This document shows positions 1 through 5,781 of a stretch of DNA of 9,583 nt, piece by piece. The notes beneath the pieces are model-generated. The model did no database searches and was not told where the DNA came from. It was given only the letters and a program-made list of their open reading frames with translations. Both the position numbers and the translations under genes were made by a program. Each line of letters begins with the position of its first letter. The first letter of the stretch is position 1. The DNA is from Chloroflexota bacterium (GTDB taxonomy: Bacteria; Chloroflexota; Anaerolineae; Anaerolineales; VGOW01). The stretch is from contig JACRLA010000448.1 in the NCBI GenBank assembly GCA_016215145.1, positions 1 to 9,583 of the forward strand, written 5' to 3'.

Positions 1-1
1 A

Positions 2-148
2 GTGGGGAGTGAGACCGTCTCGCGCAACGCGCGCATCCCTTTGGCGTCGGTAGATAAATTACTCGCCGACGAGATCGGCTACGCCGGACGTGACCGCGCT
101 TTCGATGCGGCGATGGAGTGGGTGAGTATGATTGCGATGATCTACTGA
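2..148 (+). CDS. C-terminal fragment of an unidentified protein (5' end outside window)
   Basis: Frame 2 is open from the left edge to a TGA at 146-148 and gives 48 residues ending in AMEWVSMIAMIY. The other two forward frames hit stops within the stretch (TGA at 10-12, TAG at 51-53). The codons favour G or C at third positions, as in the clear genes of this window, so I read it as the tail of a real gene. I recognise no family; the visible part has charged helical character (VDKLLADEIGYAGRDRAFDAAMEWV) and no motif I can name. It ends 36 bp before the toxin-antitoxin-like operon with no terminator between them, so read-through is possible. Confidence 0.5.
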   Translation: MGSETVSRNARIPLASVDKLLADEIGYAGRDRAFDAAMEWVSMIAMIY

Positions 149-162
149 TGGAATGATAGAAT
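132..162 (+). promoter_or_regulatory. Weak candidate promoter for the toxin-antitoxin-like operon
   Basis: TTGCGA at 132-137 and TAGAAT at 157-162 are separated by 19 bp, longer than the ideal 17. Transcription would start near 169, just before the ribosome-binding site AAGGGA (171-176). The -35 lies inside the end of the upstream gene. The match is moderate only. Confidence 0.3.
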
Positions 163-184
163 AAAGTGCGAAGGGAAAACGTTT

Positions 185-502
185 ATGGCTCTTATTCGGT
201 TTACTAAAAAGAACATGCCCAAATCAGGCTCGGAACTGATCCGAACTTTGCGAAAAGCAATAAAGCATCGGTCACTTCTCGACGATTATTTCGAGCTCAC
301 TCAAGAACTGACACGGCTTGAGATCAAACACAATATGCCATCTCAGGACTTCTACAAGAAATTCCAAAAAGGCAAGTTGGGCGACAGCATGGAATTTATC
401 AGGTGGGCAAACAAGTACGAATTCTATCAAGAAGTCAAAAGTGATCTGGAATATGTCTTTGACCTAATGGACCATTATGCTTTGCCCATGTCTATCGCAT
501 GA
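185..502 (+). CDS. Putative antitoxin partner of the TumE-like protein (105 aa)
   Basis: A 105-residue, charged, helix-rich protein with no signal peptide or membrane segment. The start at 185 is supported by AAGGGA at 171-176 with 8 bp spacing; the next Met (residue 11) has no better site. Residues 49-67 (HNMPSQDFYKKFQKGKLGD), followed by a WANKYEFYQE stretch, resemble a motif I recall in small proteins encoded just upstream of TumE/DUF6516 toxins in cyanobacteria and Chloroflexota. The gene ends inside an ATGA overlap with the toxin-like gene, so the two are translationally coupled in the usual antitoxin-first order. I see no ribbon-helix-helix, AbrB or clear helix-turn-helix signature, so how it would neutralise the toxin or autoregulate is unknown. 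The role is inferred from position and the remembered motif. Base composition is more AT-rich than the neighbours, consistent with horizontal acquisition. Confidence 0.6.
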   Translation: MALIRFTKKNMPKSGSELIRTLRKAIKHRSLLDDYFELTQELTRLEIKHNMPSQDFYKKFQKGKLGDSMEFIRWANKYEFYQEVKSDLEYVFDLMDHYALPMSIA

Positions 503-900
503 TACTCCTTGAACGCTATCTCGCGCGACTCGAGGAAACGATACGCTCTCGCAAAGAGATCGAGATTGAAGAACTGGAAATTGAGCGGAAATCTAAAGGG
601 GTCGAGCGCTCGGCAGAATTTTACGCGCGCTTGAGTTTCTATGACGACTCGCGACTTGAAGCCTCAGAGAAATTAAGTGTGGAACGAAACGTTATTGTCA
701 AAACTCGCTATGCCTATCATTATCAAGACAAGGATGATAAGGCGATCTTCCGCTACGATAACGTGCCACATCACCCCGAAGTCAAAACCCATCCGCACCA
801 CAAACACTTGGGCGATAAAGTTCTCGCCACGGAGCCACCAGACTTAAGCGAAGTGCTGCGAGAGATTGATAAAATTTTATATGAAGAAATGGATGGCTAA
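499..900 (+). CDS. TumE-family (DUF6516-like) toxin candidate (133 aa)
   Basis: The C-terminal half carries what I recognise as the hallmark of the TumE/DUF6516 family: RYDNVPHHPE at residues 85-94 followed by the His-rich HPHHKHLGDKV at 98-108. The N-terminal third (residues 1-35) is a charged helix rich in Glu, Arg and Lys. Length (133 aa) fits this family of small toxins. The namesake TumE/TumA pair was described on Pseudomonas plasmid pUM505; the biochemical activity is not settled as far as I know, and the conserved His and Asp residues suggest a metal-dependent or nucleolytic site (inference). The start ATG at 499 overlaps the antitoxin-like stop codon (ATGA), and no independent promoter is seen, so expression should depend on the upstream gene. 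A strong terminator begins 10 bp after the stop. Confidence 0.7.
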   Translation: MILLERYLARLEETIRSRKEIEIEELEIERKSKGVERSAEFYARLSFYDDSRLEASEKLSVERNVIVKTRYAYHYQDKDDKAIFRYDNVPHHPEVKTHPHHKHLGDKVLATEPPDLSEVLREIDKILYEEMDG

Positions 901-910
901 TATCCAACAG

Positions 911-946
911 ACGCCGGGTGTTTTAGAAACACCCGGCGTTTTTTTT
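911..946 (+). terminator. Rho-independent terminator of the toxin-antitoxin-like operon
   Basis: A perfect 13-bp inverted repeat (911-923 with 927-939, loop TAG) is followed by seven T (940-946). The T tract lies only on the + strand side; on the minus strand the sequence after the stem is not T-rich, so this mainly serves the + operon. The TAA stop codon of the convergent LysM gene (945-947) sits inside the T tract, so the two convergent units are packed end to end. Confidence 0.93.
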
Positions 947-1847
947 ATTTCGGCGGACACGGCAGGTTATAAAAAATATACGGCTTCGTCGCCGCTTGAC
1001 CATCGGCGGAGGTGACGCGGATGGTGCCGCTGATGGTTGCGCCACATTGAGTCTTATAGCGGATGTGATCAAACGGCTGACCGATTTCTTGATCGATCAC
1101 GTAGATGTAAGGCATGAAGCCGCCCGAAGCAACTACTTTGATAATAGCAATCGCCCCATTGTCTCGAGTCGAATCAAGTTCTACGGTTGCCAGCCCCACA
1201 CTCGAGATCGTCAACGGAGAAGCCGTTGCGGTGGGCGCGGGTCGCGTATCGGTTGCCTCGGGTGTGAGCAGCACAGCAGGCACAAAAATTTTTTGCCCGC
1301 TAAAAAGATTCGGGCTCGTCAAACAATTCCCTTGCTGTAACTGCGCTGCGCTCAAACCATAACGCTGCGCGATGCGGAACATCGTCTCGCCTGACTGCAC
1401 GGTGTAAGTGACCCAACCGGATTGAACGGCGCACGGCGTTGAAGTAGATGTCGGCGCGGATCGCAACGTCGGGGGCGCCGTCGTGGGCGCGGCAGCCGTT
1501 GAAGTGAGTGTGGCGATCGCGGCAGTGGCGGCGAGCGTCGGCGTTAAGGTAAATGTGGGTGTGGGCGTGATGAGCGCAAAAGGAGTCGCAGTGGCGGCGT
1601 CCGCATTGGAAGAGGGAGACGGCTTTGGGGTGACGGTGTCCGCGAGGGGAATGATCAACGGCGGCAGCGTGGCGCTGTTAACGAATGTCGGCGTGAGTGT
1701 TGCGCCGCGCGGCGTGGGAGTCCGCGAGGAGAGTTGAGAGATCGCTCTGCCCGTTTCTCCTATCGCCAAAAAAATTCCGCCGAGGACGGTAACAGCGACG
1801 ACGATCAACACAACGAGGCTGAGGAGCGCCTCACGAAACGTTTGCAT
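945..1847 (-). CDS. Single-pass membrane protein with Thr/Pro-rich linker and LysM domain (300 aa)
   Basis: A 300-residue protein probably anchored in the membrane with its C-terminal part outside. Residues 9-29 form a hydrophobic segment; residues 42-138 are a low-complexity Thr/Pro/Ala/Ser linker; residues 145-190 are a LysM domain (WVTYTVQSGETMFRIAQRYGLSAAQL, then SGQKIFVP). LysM domains generally bind N-acetylglucosamine-containing glycans such as peptidoglycan. A second short Thr/Pro/Ala linker leads to a C-terminal region (about 212-300) that looks beta-rich and has Cys268 and Cys297, possibly a disulfide; I do not recognise that domain. I chose the ATG at 1847 because the hydrophobic segment follows directly; the frame extends to 1940, but that extra part is the antisense-frame shadow of the kinase C-terminus. 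The gene overlaps the upstream kinase-like gene by 17 bp with no clear Shine-Dalgarno, implying translational coupling. Confidence 0.85.
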   Translation of the reverse strand: MQTFREALLSLVVLIVVAVTVLGGIFLAIGETGRAISQLSSRTPTPRGATLTPTFVNSATLPPLIIPLADTVTPKPSPSSNADAATATPFALITPTPTFTLTPTLAATAAIATLTSTAAAPTTAPPTLRSAPTSTSTPCAVQSGWVTYTVQSGETMFRIAQRYGLSAAQLQQGNCLTSPNLFSGQKIFVPAVLLTPEATDTRPAPTATASPLTISSVGLATVELDSTRDNGAIAIIKVVASGGFMPYIYVIDQEIGQPFDHIRYKTQCGATISGTIRVTSADGQAATKPYIFYNLPCPPK

Positions 1848-4746
1848 GATTGGTCGGCAGTAACACGTTGAAGGTGTTGCCGCCGTGCTTGCTCTCCACC
1901 CAGATGCGCCCGCCGCTCTCTTCGGTGAGCGCTTTGGCAAGGCTCAACCCCGAGCCCGTCTCACTATACACACGCTTGAAAATGTTTTCTTGTTCTTCCG
2001 GCGAAATACTCTCACCCGAATCGTGAACGGTGACAAGTACATAACCTTCGTCGTGCGCCTGAGCAGTCAACACCACATCGCTGTTTTGTTTCGATTCGTT
2101 GCAAGCGTTGGTGAGCAAGCTGGCGATGATTTGATAGACCGCATCTTCATCGGCATGGACCGGCGGCAGATCGTCGGCGACATCCATCCGCAGCGCGATA
2201 TTTTTTTCGCCGAAGCGCCCCACCAATTGAGTGAAAGCATTTTCGATCACGTCGGCGACGGCAACACTGCCGTGACCCGCTTTAACATTTTTGGAACTGA
2301 TCGCCGCAGCGTGAGCCAGATCGTCCAACGCAATGTTCATGCGCTCCGTGCCGGCTTTGATGCGCTCCAGCAAACTGCGCTGCGGTTTGCCCAAGATGCC
2401 GACGGATTCTTTTAACAACGTATCGGCATAACCCATGATGGAAGTAAGCGGTTGCCGAAGGTCTTGCGTGCGGGCGATGATGTCTGACGATTGCGAAGCG
2501 AGAGAGGAAAAGAGTCCGGTAGAACGTATCTCGCTCAGTTGTTTGTTCTCGCGGTGCAGGGCTTCGATCTCCATATCGGCTCCGGCGAGTTGTTGTTTGA
2601 GTGAGGCGATTTCGCTGCTAAGGCGGTCGGTGTCTGCCGGTTTGCCGGAGGCTGACGCGCGCTGTTCTGCGGCGCGCAATTTTTCGGCGAGCGAGTTTGT
2701 CTCGGCTTGCGCGGCGGCGAGTTGTTCCGTCAACGACGTGATTTCTTCTGTGAGGCGATCCGCGTCTGCTTGAGAGTGTCGTTGATCTTCAACCAGTTTC
2801 TCGTTCAATGTCTTGATCTCGGTTTGCGCGGTCATGGCAAGTTTTTGCTTAAGTTCATCCGCCTCCGCCACCGACTTCTGCGCTCCAGCGAGTTGCTCAT
2901 CCAGCGAAGCGATCTCGGTTCGGGCAGCCTCCAGTTGCTGCTTCAATAAATCAATCTCTTCAGCCACGCGCTCGTTTTCTGCGCGATGCTCTGATGCCCG
3001 TTCGTCAAAACGGCGCTGCGCCCCAAACAACCTCTCATTAAGTGACTTGTTCTCCAATTGCGCCGTCGCCAGTTGCTGTTTCAACGCCGCGATGTCATTG
3101 ACGAAGTGTTCGTCCTGCGCTTGATGCTCTGACGAATGTTGAGTGACGAGCCGCTGTTCTTCGATCCATTTTTCGTTAAGCGATTTGATCTCTTTTTGCG
3201 CGGCGGCAAGTTGATGAGCCAGCAGCGCGATCTCGGCTTGCGCCGCAGTGAGTTGTTGAGTCAGCGAAGCGATCTGTTCTGCGGTATCGGGTCCCGACGG
3301 CTGCGATTGAATGAGAGCCACCAGGCTGTCCGTTTTGAGATTGAGTTGATTGATCTCGTCTCGCGCTTTTTCCAGTTCGGCGGCAAGTTGATTGGCTTTC
3401 TCTTGCGCGGCGCGCACTTTCGCTTCCGAATCTTTATTGGGCGCGGCGGCGGGCGGCGGGGAGGCCGCCGATGTCACCTTGAGCAAGGTCGCCACGATAG
3501 GCGTGGCGAGCGATGACAACAAAGCGTGATCTTCGTTCGTCCAATCTTTTTGCGAGTGCGGGGCGCAGATCATAATGCCGCCAAAATTTTTCTCACCGCT
3601 TCGCAAAGGGATCATCGCCGCGCTGTCGAAGGGACCCACACCGAGCGCGTCGGCGATGTTCAAAAGTTCGGTGCGATGCGCGTCGAGACGCATCCGCAGA
3701 GTTCGCCCGCGCTGAATCGCCGAAACGAGTGTGTTAATTTTCTTTGTGGCTAAAGTGAATTTAGGCAACGTGATCTCACGGATGAGGTCGTAGCCGCTGA
3801 CGCAGGTGATCGAGTCTTTATCGTCCGGTGAGGCAAAGACCAATGTGATGTCTGCCAACATAGTTTTGCCAACCGCTTCGGTGATGCGATGATACAAAGT
3901 CTGTTCATCACTTAATGCTATCGCGGCTAAGGCGCTTGCCGCTTGAGGGGTCAACGTGGGCTTGGGTTTAGGAAAATCCAGCGGCACTGTAAACGGCGGC
4001 GTCACCTTAGTAGGCGCGGCGGCATCCGCAGTAGGTTCAGGTGGGCGTCGATCAATTTTTGGCGGCGGCGATCCAAGTGCCTGACGATAGAGAATCACAA
4101 CGACTAACGGCAAGGCGATCAATTCTGCCATGCGTTCCGCGGCAGGATAATTTTCAGTTGGGATCGGATTAAAAAAATGCAGGGCAACGCCGACGAGCAA
4201 CATGGCGAAGATAGCGAGGGAGAATGTCCAATCGGCGGGGTGGACGGCAAACAAACTGAGAATCGTAATTCCGATGACGGCGATCTTGGCAATCGTCCAC
4301 GCGGTGTCAAAAAGATTGTAAGCCGCGCCGCTCGCGCCGGGCGAATACCATTCCACACCTGCGGCGAGAGAAGCGATGAGGACGCCGACGACTCCAAAAC
4401 CGGCTACAACATCGGCATAAAGATTCCCTTGAGAAAATGTGAGCGCCCATCCAAGCAAGAGGAGAGTTAGTAAAGTGACAGCGCGATCTAACGGTGGAAG
4501 AATCGCTGAAGCGGGGAAGAGTCCGCTCGCGCCCAACGTGCCGAGCGCGAAGAGGAGACCGCGCCCTGCCCCGGCGATTCCGGCGGCGACCGCCATTCGC
4601 CCCGAATGTGATTCGGCGCGCCGCCGCCACCAATGACCAAGCGCAATGGCAAACGCCGCTTCGAGCGCGAAGAGGGTGAGGATGTGATAGATCGCGCTGC
4701 CCGTCGGCGAGATGAGGATGGTGAAGACCGGGGTGAGGAAAGACAT
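1831..4746 (-). CDS. 7TM-GAF-coiled-coil histidine-kinase-like protein, lacking the acceptor His (971 aa)
   Basis: In order: about seven hydrophobic segments in residues 15-222; a Pro-rich linker (225-265); a GAF-like domain (about 268-425); a long coiled coil (about 440-742) built from repeated 'I-x-x-L-x-Q-Q-L' units; a DHp-like helix pair (about 745-815); and an HATPase_c domain (about 860-967). The N box keeps Asn880, G1 is DSGES (909-913, second Gly replaced by Ser) and G2 is GSGLSLA (931-937), followed by GGRIWVES. The H-box reads TQDLRQPLTSI, so Gln761 (codon CAA at 2466-2464) replaces the phospho-accepting His of the usual 'SHELRTPL'. The protein is therefore probably a pseudokinase, an ATP-binding scaffold, or works with another kinase (inference). 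No response regulator is encoded nearby. A promoter-like TATAAT sits 8 bp before the ATG, suggesting leaderless translation. It is the first gene of an operon with the LysM gene. Confidence 0.88.
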   Translation of the reverse strand: MSFLTPVFTILISPTGSAIYHILTLFALEAAFAIALGHWWRRRAESHSGRMAVAAGIAGAGRGLLFALGTLGASGLFPASAILPPLDRAVTLLTLLLLGWALTFSQGNLYADVVAGFGVVGVLIASLAAGVEWYSPGASGAAYNLFDTAWTIAKIAVIGITILSLFAVHPADWTFSLAIFAMLLVGVALHFFNPIPTENYPAAERMAELIALPLVVVILYRQALGSPPPKIDRRPPEPTADAAAPTKVTPPFTVPLDFPKPKPTLTPQAASALAAIALSDEQTLYHRITEAVGKTMLADITLVFASPDDKDSITCVSGYDLIREITLPKFTLATKKINTLVSAIQRGRTLRMRLDAHRTELLNIADALGVGPFDSAAMIPLRSGEKNFGGIMICAPHSQKDWTNEDHALLSSLATPIVATLLKVTSAASPPPAAAPNKDSEAKVRAAQEKANQLAAELEKARDEINQLNLKTDSLVALIQSQPSGPDTAEQIASLTQQLTAAQAEIALLAHQLAAAQKEIKSLNEKWIEEQRLVTQHSSEHQAQDEHFVNDIAALKQQLATAQLENKSLNERLFGAQRRFDERASEHRAENERVAEEIDLLKQQLEAARTEIASLDEQLAGAQKSVAEADELKQKLAMTAQTEIKTLNEKLVEDQRHSQADADRLTEEITSLTEQLAAAQAETNSLAEKLRAAEQRASASGKPADTDRLSSEIASLKQQLAGADMEIEALHRENKQLSEIRSTGLFSSLASQSSDIIARTQDLRQPLTSIMGYADTLLKESVGILGKPQRSLLERIKAGTERMNIALDDLAHAAAISSKNVKAGHGSVAVADVIENAFTQLVGRFGEKNIALRMDVADDLPPVHADEDAVYQIIASLLTNACNESKQNSDVVLTAQAHDEGYVLVTVHDSGESISPEEQENIFKRVYSETGSGLSLAKALTEESGGRIWVESKHGGNTFNVLLPTNHANVS

Positions 4747-4754
4747 GTAGGATG

Positions 4755-4782
4755 ATTATAAATCAGGTAAGCGTGGAAGCAA
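4755..4782 (-). promoter_or_regulatory. Promoter of the kinase/LysM operon, apparently leaderless
   Basis: On the minus strand a perfect TATAAT (4760-4755) is preceded, after 16 bp, by TTGCTT (4782-4777). The -10 ends 8 bp before the ATG at 4746, so the expected start of transcription (about 4748) leaves almost no 5' UTR and no room for a Shine-Dalgarno. It is divergent from and nearly abuts the tRNA-Leu promoter (-35 at 4789). Confidence 0.65.
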
Positions 4783-4788
4783 GCATGA

Positions 4789-4816
4789 TTGACAGATCAT
4801 TGAAACAAGATAGAAT
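4789..4816 (+). promoter_or_regulatory. Promoter of tRNA-Leu
   Basis: A consensus TTGACA (4789-4794) and TAGAAT (4811-4816) are separated by 16 bp. The expected start is near 4823, giving a short precursor leader before the mature tRNA 5' end at 4836. The near-perfect sigma-70-type boxes fit a strongly expressed stable RNA. Confidence 0.85.
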
Positions 4817-4835
4817 CCACGCCACAAAGCAAATT

Positions 4836-4919
4836 GCCGAAGTGGTGAAATTGGCAGACACGTAGCGTTCAGGGCGCTATGACCGTAAGGTTGTGAGGGT
4901 TCAAATCCCTCCTTCGGCA
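4836..4919 (+). tRNA. tRNA-Leu(CAG)
   Basis: An 84-nt class II tRNA with a perfect 7-bp acceptor stem (4836-4842 GCCGAAG with 4912-4918 CTTCGGC) and discriminator A4919. The anticodon stem TAGCG (4863-4867) pairs with CGCTA (4875-4879) around the loop TTCAGGG, giving anticodon CAG (4870-4872), which reads CUG leucine codons. A variable arm (ACC, GTAA, GGT) and a T arm of GAGGG/CCCTC with loop TTCAAAT are present. The long variable arm fits tRNA-Leu. The 3' CCA is not encoded (ACAC follows), so it must be added by a nucleotidyltransferase. Confidence 0.97.
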
Positions 4920-4933
4920 CACAAGTTGCACAC

Positions 4934-4969
4934 AATCCCGATTGCGAGATGGATCGGGATTTTTGTTTT
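4934..4969 (+). terminator. Terminator after tRNA-Leu
   Basis: A 9-bp perfect stem AATCCCGAT (4934-4942) and ATCGGGATT (4953-4961) with a 10-nt loop is followed by a T-rich run to 4969 (interrupted by one G). It ends directly where the nested palindromic repeat begins. Confidence 0.85.
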
Positions 4970-5097
4970 CCTCACCCCCTAACCCCCTCTCCCAAACGGA
5001 ACTACACCCGTTTGGGAGAGGGGGAACGAATCGCAATTCCTTGACTCCCCTCTCCTGAAAAGCGTTCTCCTTTTCAGGAAAGGGGTTGGGGGTGAGG
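4970..5097. repeat. 128-bp nested palindromic intergenic repeat
   Basis: Outer arms CCTCACCCCCTAACCCC (4970-4986) and GGGGTTGGGGGTGAGG (5082-5097) are complementary except for one missing base. Inside are two hairpins: a perfect 17-bp inverted repeat (4983-4999 with 5008-5024) and a second (5047-5062 with 5070-5085, one mismatch). The ends of the outer and inner arms compete for pairing. Elements with this C-rich opening and G-rich end are, from memory, dispersed in many Chloroflexota and cyanobacterial genomes. No transposase or target-site duplication is visible, so I call it a REP- or MITE-like element rather than an insertion sequence. Confidence 0.75.
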
Positions 5098-5125
5098 TTG
5101 CGCCCACCAAAAGTTAGAGTATGAT
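5098..5125 (+). promoter_or_regulatory. Candidate promoter of the ftsB/divIC-like gene
   Basis: TTGCGC (5098-5103) and TATGAT (5120-5125) are separated by 16 bp, predicting a start near 5132. The ribosome-binding site GAGG (5143-5146) follows, 7 bp before the ATG at 5154. The -35 begins one base after the palindromic repeat ends, so the repeat may have supplied or shifted this promoter. Confidence 0.5.
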
Positions 5126-5153
5126 TACCGCGCATAGCATCCGAGGCAAATGA

Positions 5154-5624
5154 ATGACGACTTTTAACGAGCCACAACGAACACGACCCGCCACACCGAA
5201 CACCACAGCGCAGCGCCCCACCCCCACACGGCAAACGCCCAAACGCGGTTTGAATATCTCCACCACGCAAATCATCATCGTGGTATTGATCATCATCGGG
5301 CTGTCGGTCATCATTGATTTCAATCGCAAGATTCAAGCCGGTCAAAAGATCACGGGCGAAGCGAATCAAATGCGCGCCGAGGTGACGGCATTAGCCGCCA
5401 CCAAAGCGGCGCTCGCCACCGAGTTAGCCTACGTCTCGTCCGATGCTTACGTCGCCTCTTGGGCGCACAACGATGGGCGTTATGTGCAAGCGAATGAAGT
5501 GTTGGTCGTTCCGGTGCCAGCCAAGAACGCTACGGCGGTTCCAACCGTGCCTGTGCGAATTGTCCAAAAACCGGTAAGCAATTTTGAGATTTGGTGGGCA
5601 TTGTTTTTCGAGATGGGGTCGTGA
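5154..5624 (+). CDS. Septum formation initiator (FtsB/DivIC)-like protein (156 aa)
   Basis: A bitopic membrane protein with a basic, Thr/Pro-rich cytoplasmic N-terminus (1-35), one hydrophobic segment (about 38-54), a coiled-coil stretch (about 56-95, KITGEANQMRAEVTALAATKAALATEL), then SDAYVASWAHNDGRYVQANEVLVVPVP (95-122). This last part matches the pattern after the coil in FtsB/DivIC proteins (typically 'YIEKLAREELGMVKPGE'). Such proteins work in the division complex with FtsL and FtsQ/DivIB, which I infer here from architecture. The C-terminal tail ending in EIWWALFFEMGS is longer than in E. coli FtsB. The start at 5154 is supported by GAGG at 5143-5146. The stop codon (5622-5624) touches the -10 box of the next promoter. 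Usual neighbours such as ftsL are absent. Confidence 0.8.
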   Translation: MTTFNEPQRTRPATPNTTAQRPTPTRQTPKRGLNISTTQIIIVVLIIIGLSVIIDFNRKIQAGQKITGEANQMRAEVTALAATKAALATELAYVSSDAYVASWAHNDGRYVQANEVLVVPVPAKNATAVPTVPVRIVQKPVSNFEIWWALFFEMGS

Positions 5625-5630
5625 TATAAT
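5601..5630 (+). promoter_or_regulatory. Promoter of the aspS leader transcript
   Basis: A perfect TATAAT (5625-5630) with an extended TGA just upstream (5622-5624, which is also the stop codon of the ftsB-like gene). TTGTTT at 5601-5606 gives an 18-bp spacer. The expected start near 5636-5638 is only 3-5 nt before the ATG of the leader ORF at 5641, so that ORF would be translated leaderless or nearly so. Confidence 0.7.
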
Positions 5631-5640
5631 CCCACACACT

Positions 5641-5730
5641 ATGAAAGAGATTTTTGTTGTGGATGGCGCGAACGTGAATAATAACGACAACCCCAAACGG
5701 GCGCTTCGTTTTGTTCTGTTCGCTTGCTAA
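5641..5730 (+). CDS. Putative Asn/Asp-rich leader peptide of aspS (29 aa)
   Basis: A 29-codon [23 protein letters not shown] followed by ALRFVLFAC and TAA. Codons 8-17 (5662-5691) contain Asn five times and Asp twice, a concentration typical of attenuator leader peptides. It starts just after a strong promoter and is followed by a terminator before aspS. Bases 5697-5706, immediately after the Asn/Asp codons, can pair with 5750-5760 of the terminator region. No Shine-Dalgarno is present, consistent with near-leaderless initiation. I infer that slow decoding of Asn or Asp codons would favour read-through into aspS. Alternative: a remnant of a longer gene, since the VVDGANV start faintly resembles NYN/PIN-type RNase domains; no continuation of such a domain is seen downstream. 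Confidence 0.55.
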   Translation: MKEIFVVDGANVNNNDNPKRALRFVLFAC

Positions 5731-5760
5731 GCAATCGGCACAGACACACAAGCCGCCCGT
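5694..5760 (+). promoter_or_regulatory. Predicted antiterminator pairing in the aspS leader
   Basis: Leader bases 5697-5706 (ACGGGCGCTT) pair with 5750-5760 (AAGCCGCCCGT), giving 10 bp with one bulged C (5754). The second segment is also the 5' arm of the terminator, so the two structures exclude each other. Bases 5694-5703 (CAAACGGGCG) are an exact copy of 5763-5772 in the terminator 3' arm. Confidence 0.5.
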
Positions 5761-5781
5761 CGCAAACGGGCGGCTTTTTTT
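5751..5781 (+). terminator. Intrinsic terminator (attenuator) in front of aspS
   Basis: A perfect 10-bp GC-rich stem (5751-5760 with 5766-5775, loop CGCAA) is followed by seven T (5775-5781). It lies between the leader promoter and the aspS ribosome-binding site with no further obvious promoter before aspS, so transcription of aspS must pass through it. This supports an attenuator rather than a simple end-of-gene terminator. Confidence 0.88.

Noticed and set aside
1848..1940. Longer N-terminus for the LysM protein
   Set aside because: The added 31 residues read the kinase C-terminal coding region in another frame and would put a basic low-quality stretch before the membrane anchor; ATG 1847 is the natural start.
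2435..3516. Several + strand ORFs opposite the coiled-coil region
   Set aside because: They are shadows of the repetitive coiled-coil codons of the minus-strand gene and show no domain or ribosome-binding site.
4970..5097. CRISPR array or insertion sequence
   Set aside because: There are no regularly spaced direct repeats with unique spacers and no transposase; the structure is a nested palindrome.
4869..5369. Minus-strand ORF of 166 codons containing RRRDLNPH
   Set aside because: It is antisense to tRNA-Leu, the palindromic repeat and the ftsB-like gene; this kind of peptide is a classic artefact of translating a tRNA.
5641..5730. 5' end of an NYN/PIN-type RNase gene (VVDGANV)
   Set aside because: Only about eight residues resemble that family, the frame stops after 29 codons, and no continuation appears in any frame before aspS; kept only as an alternative.
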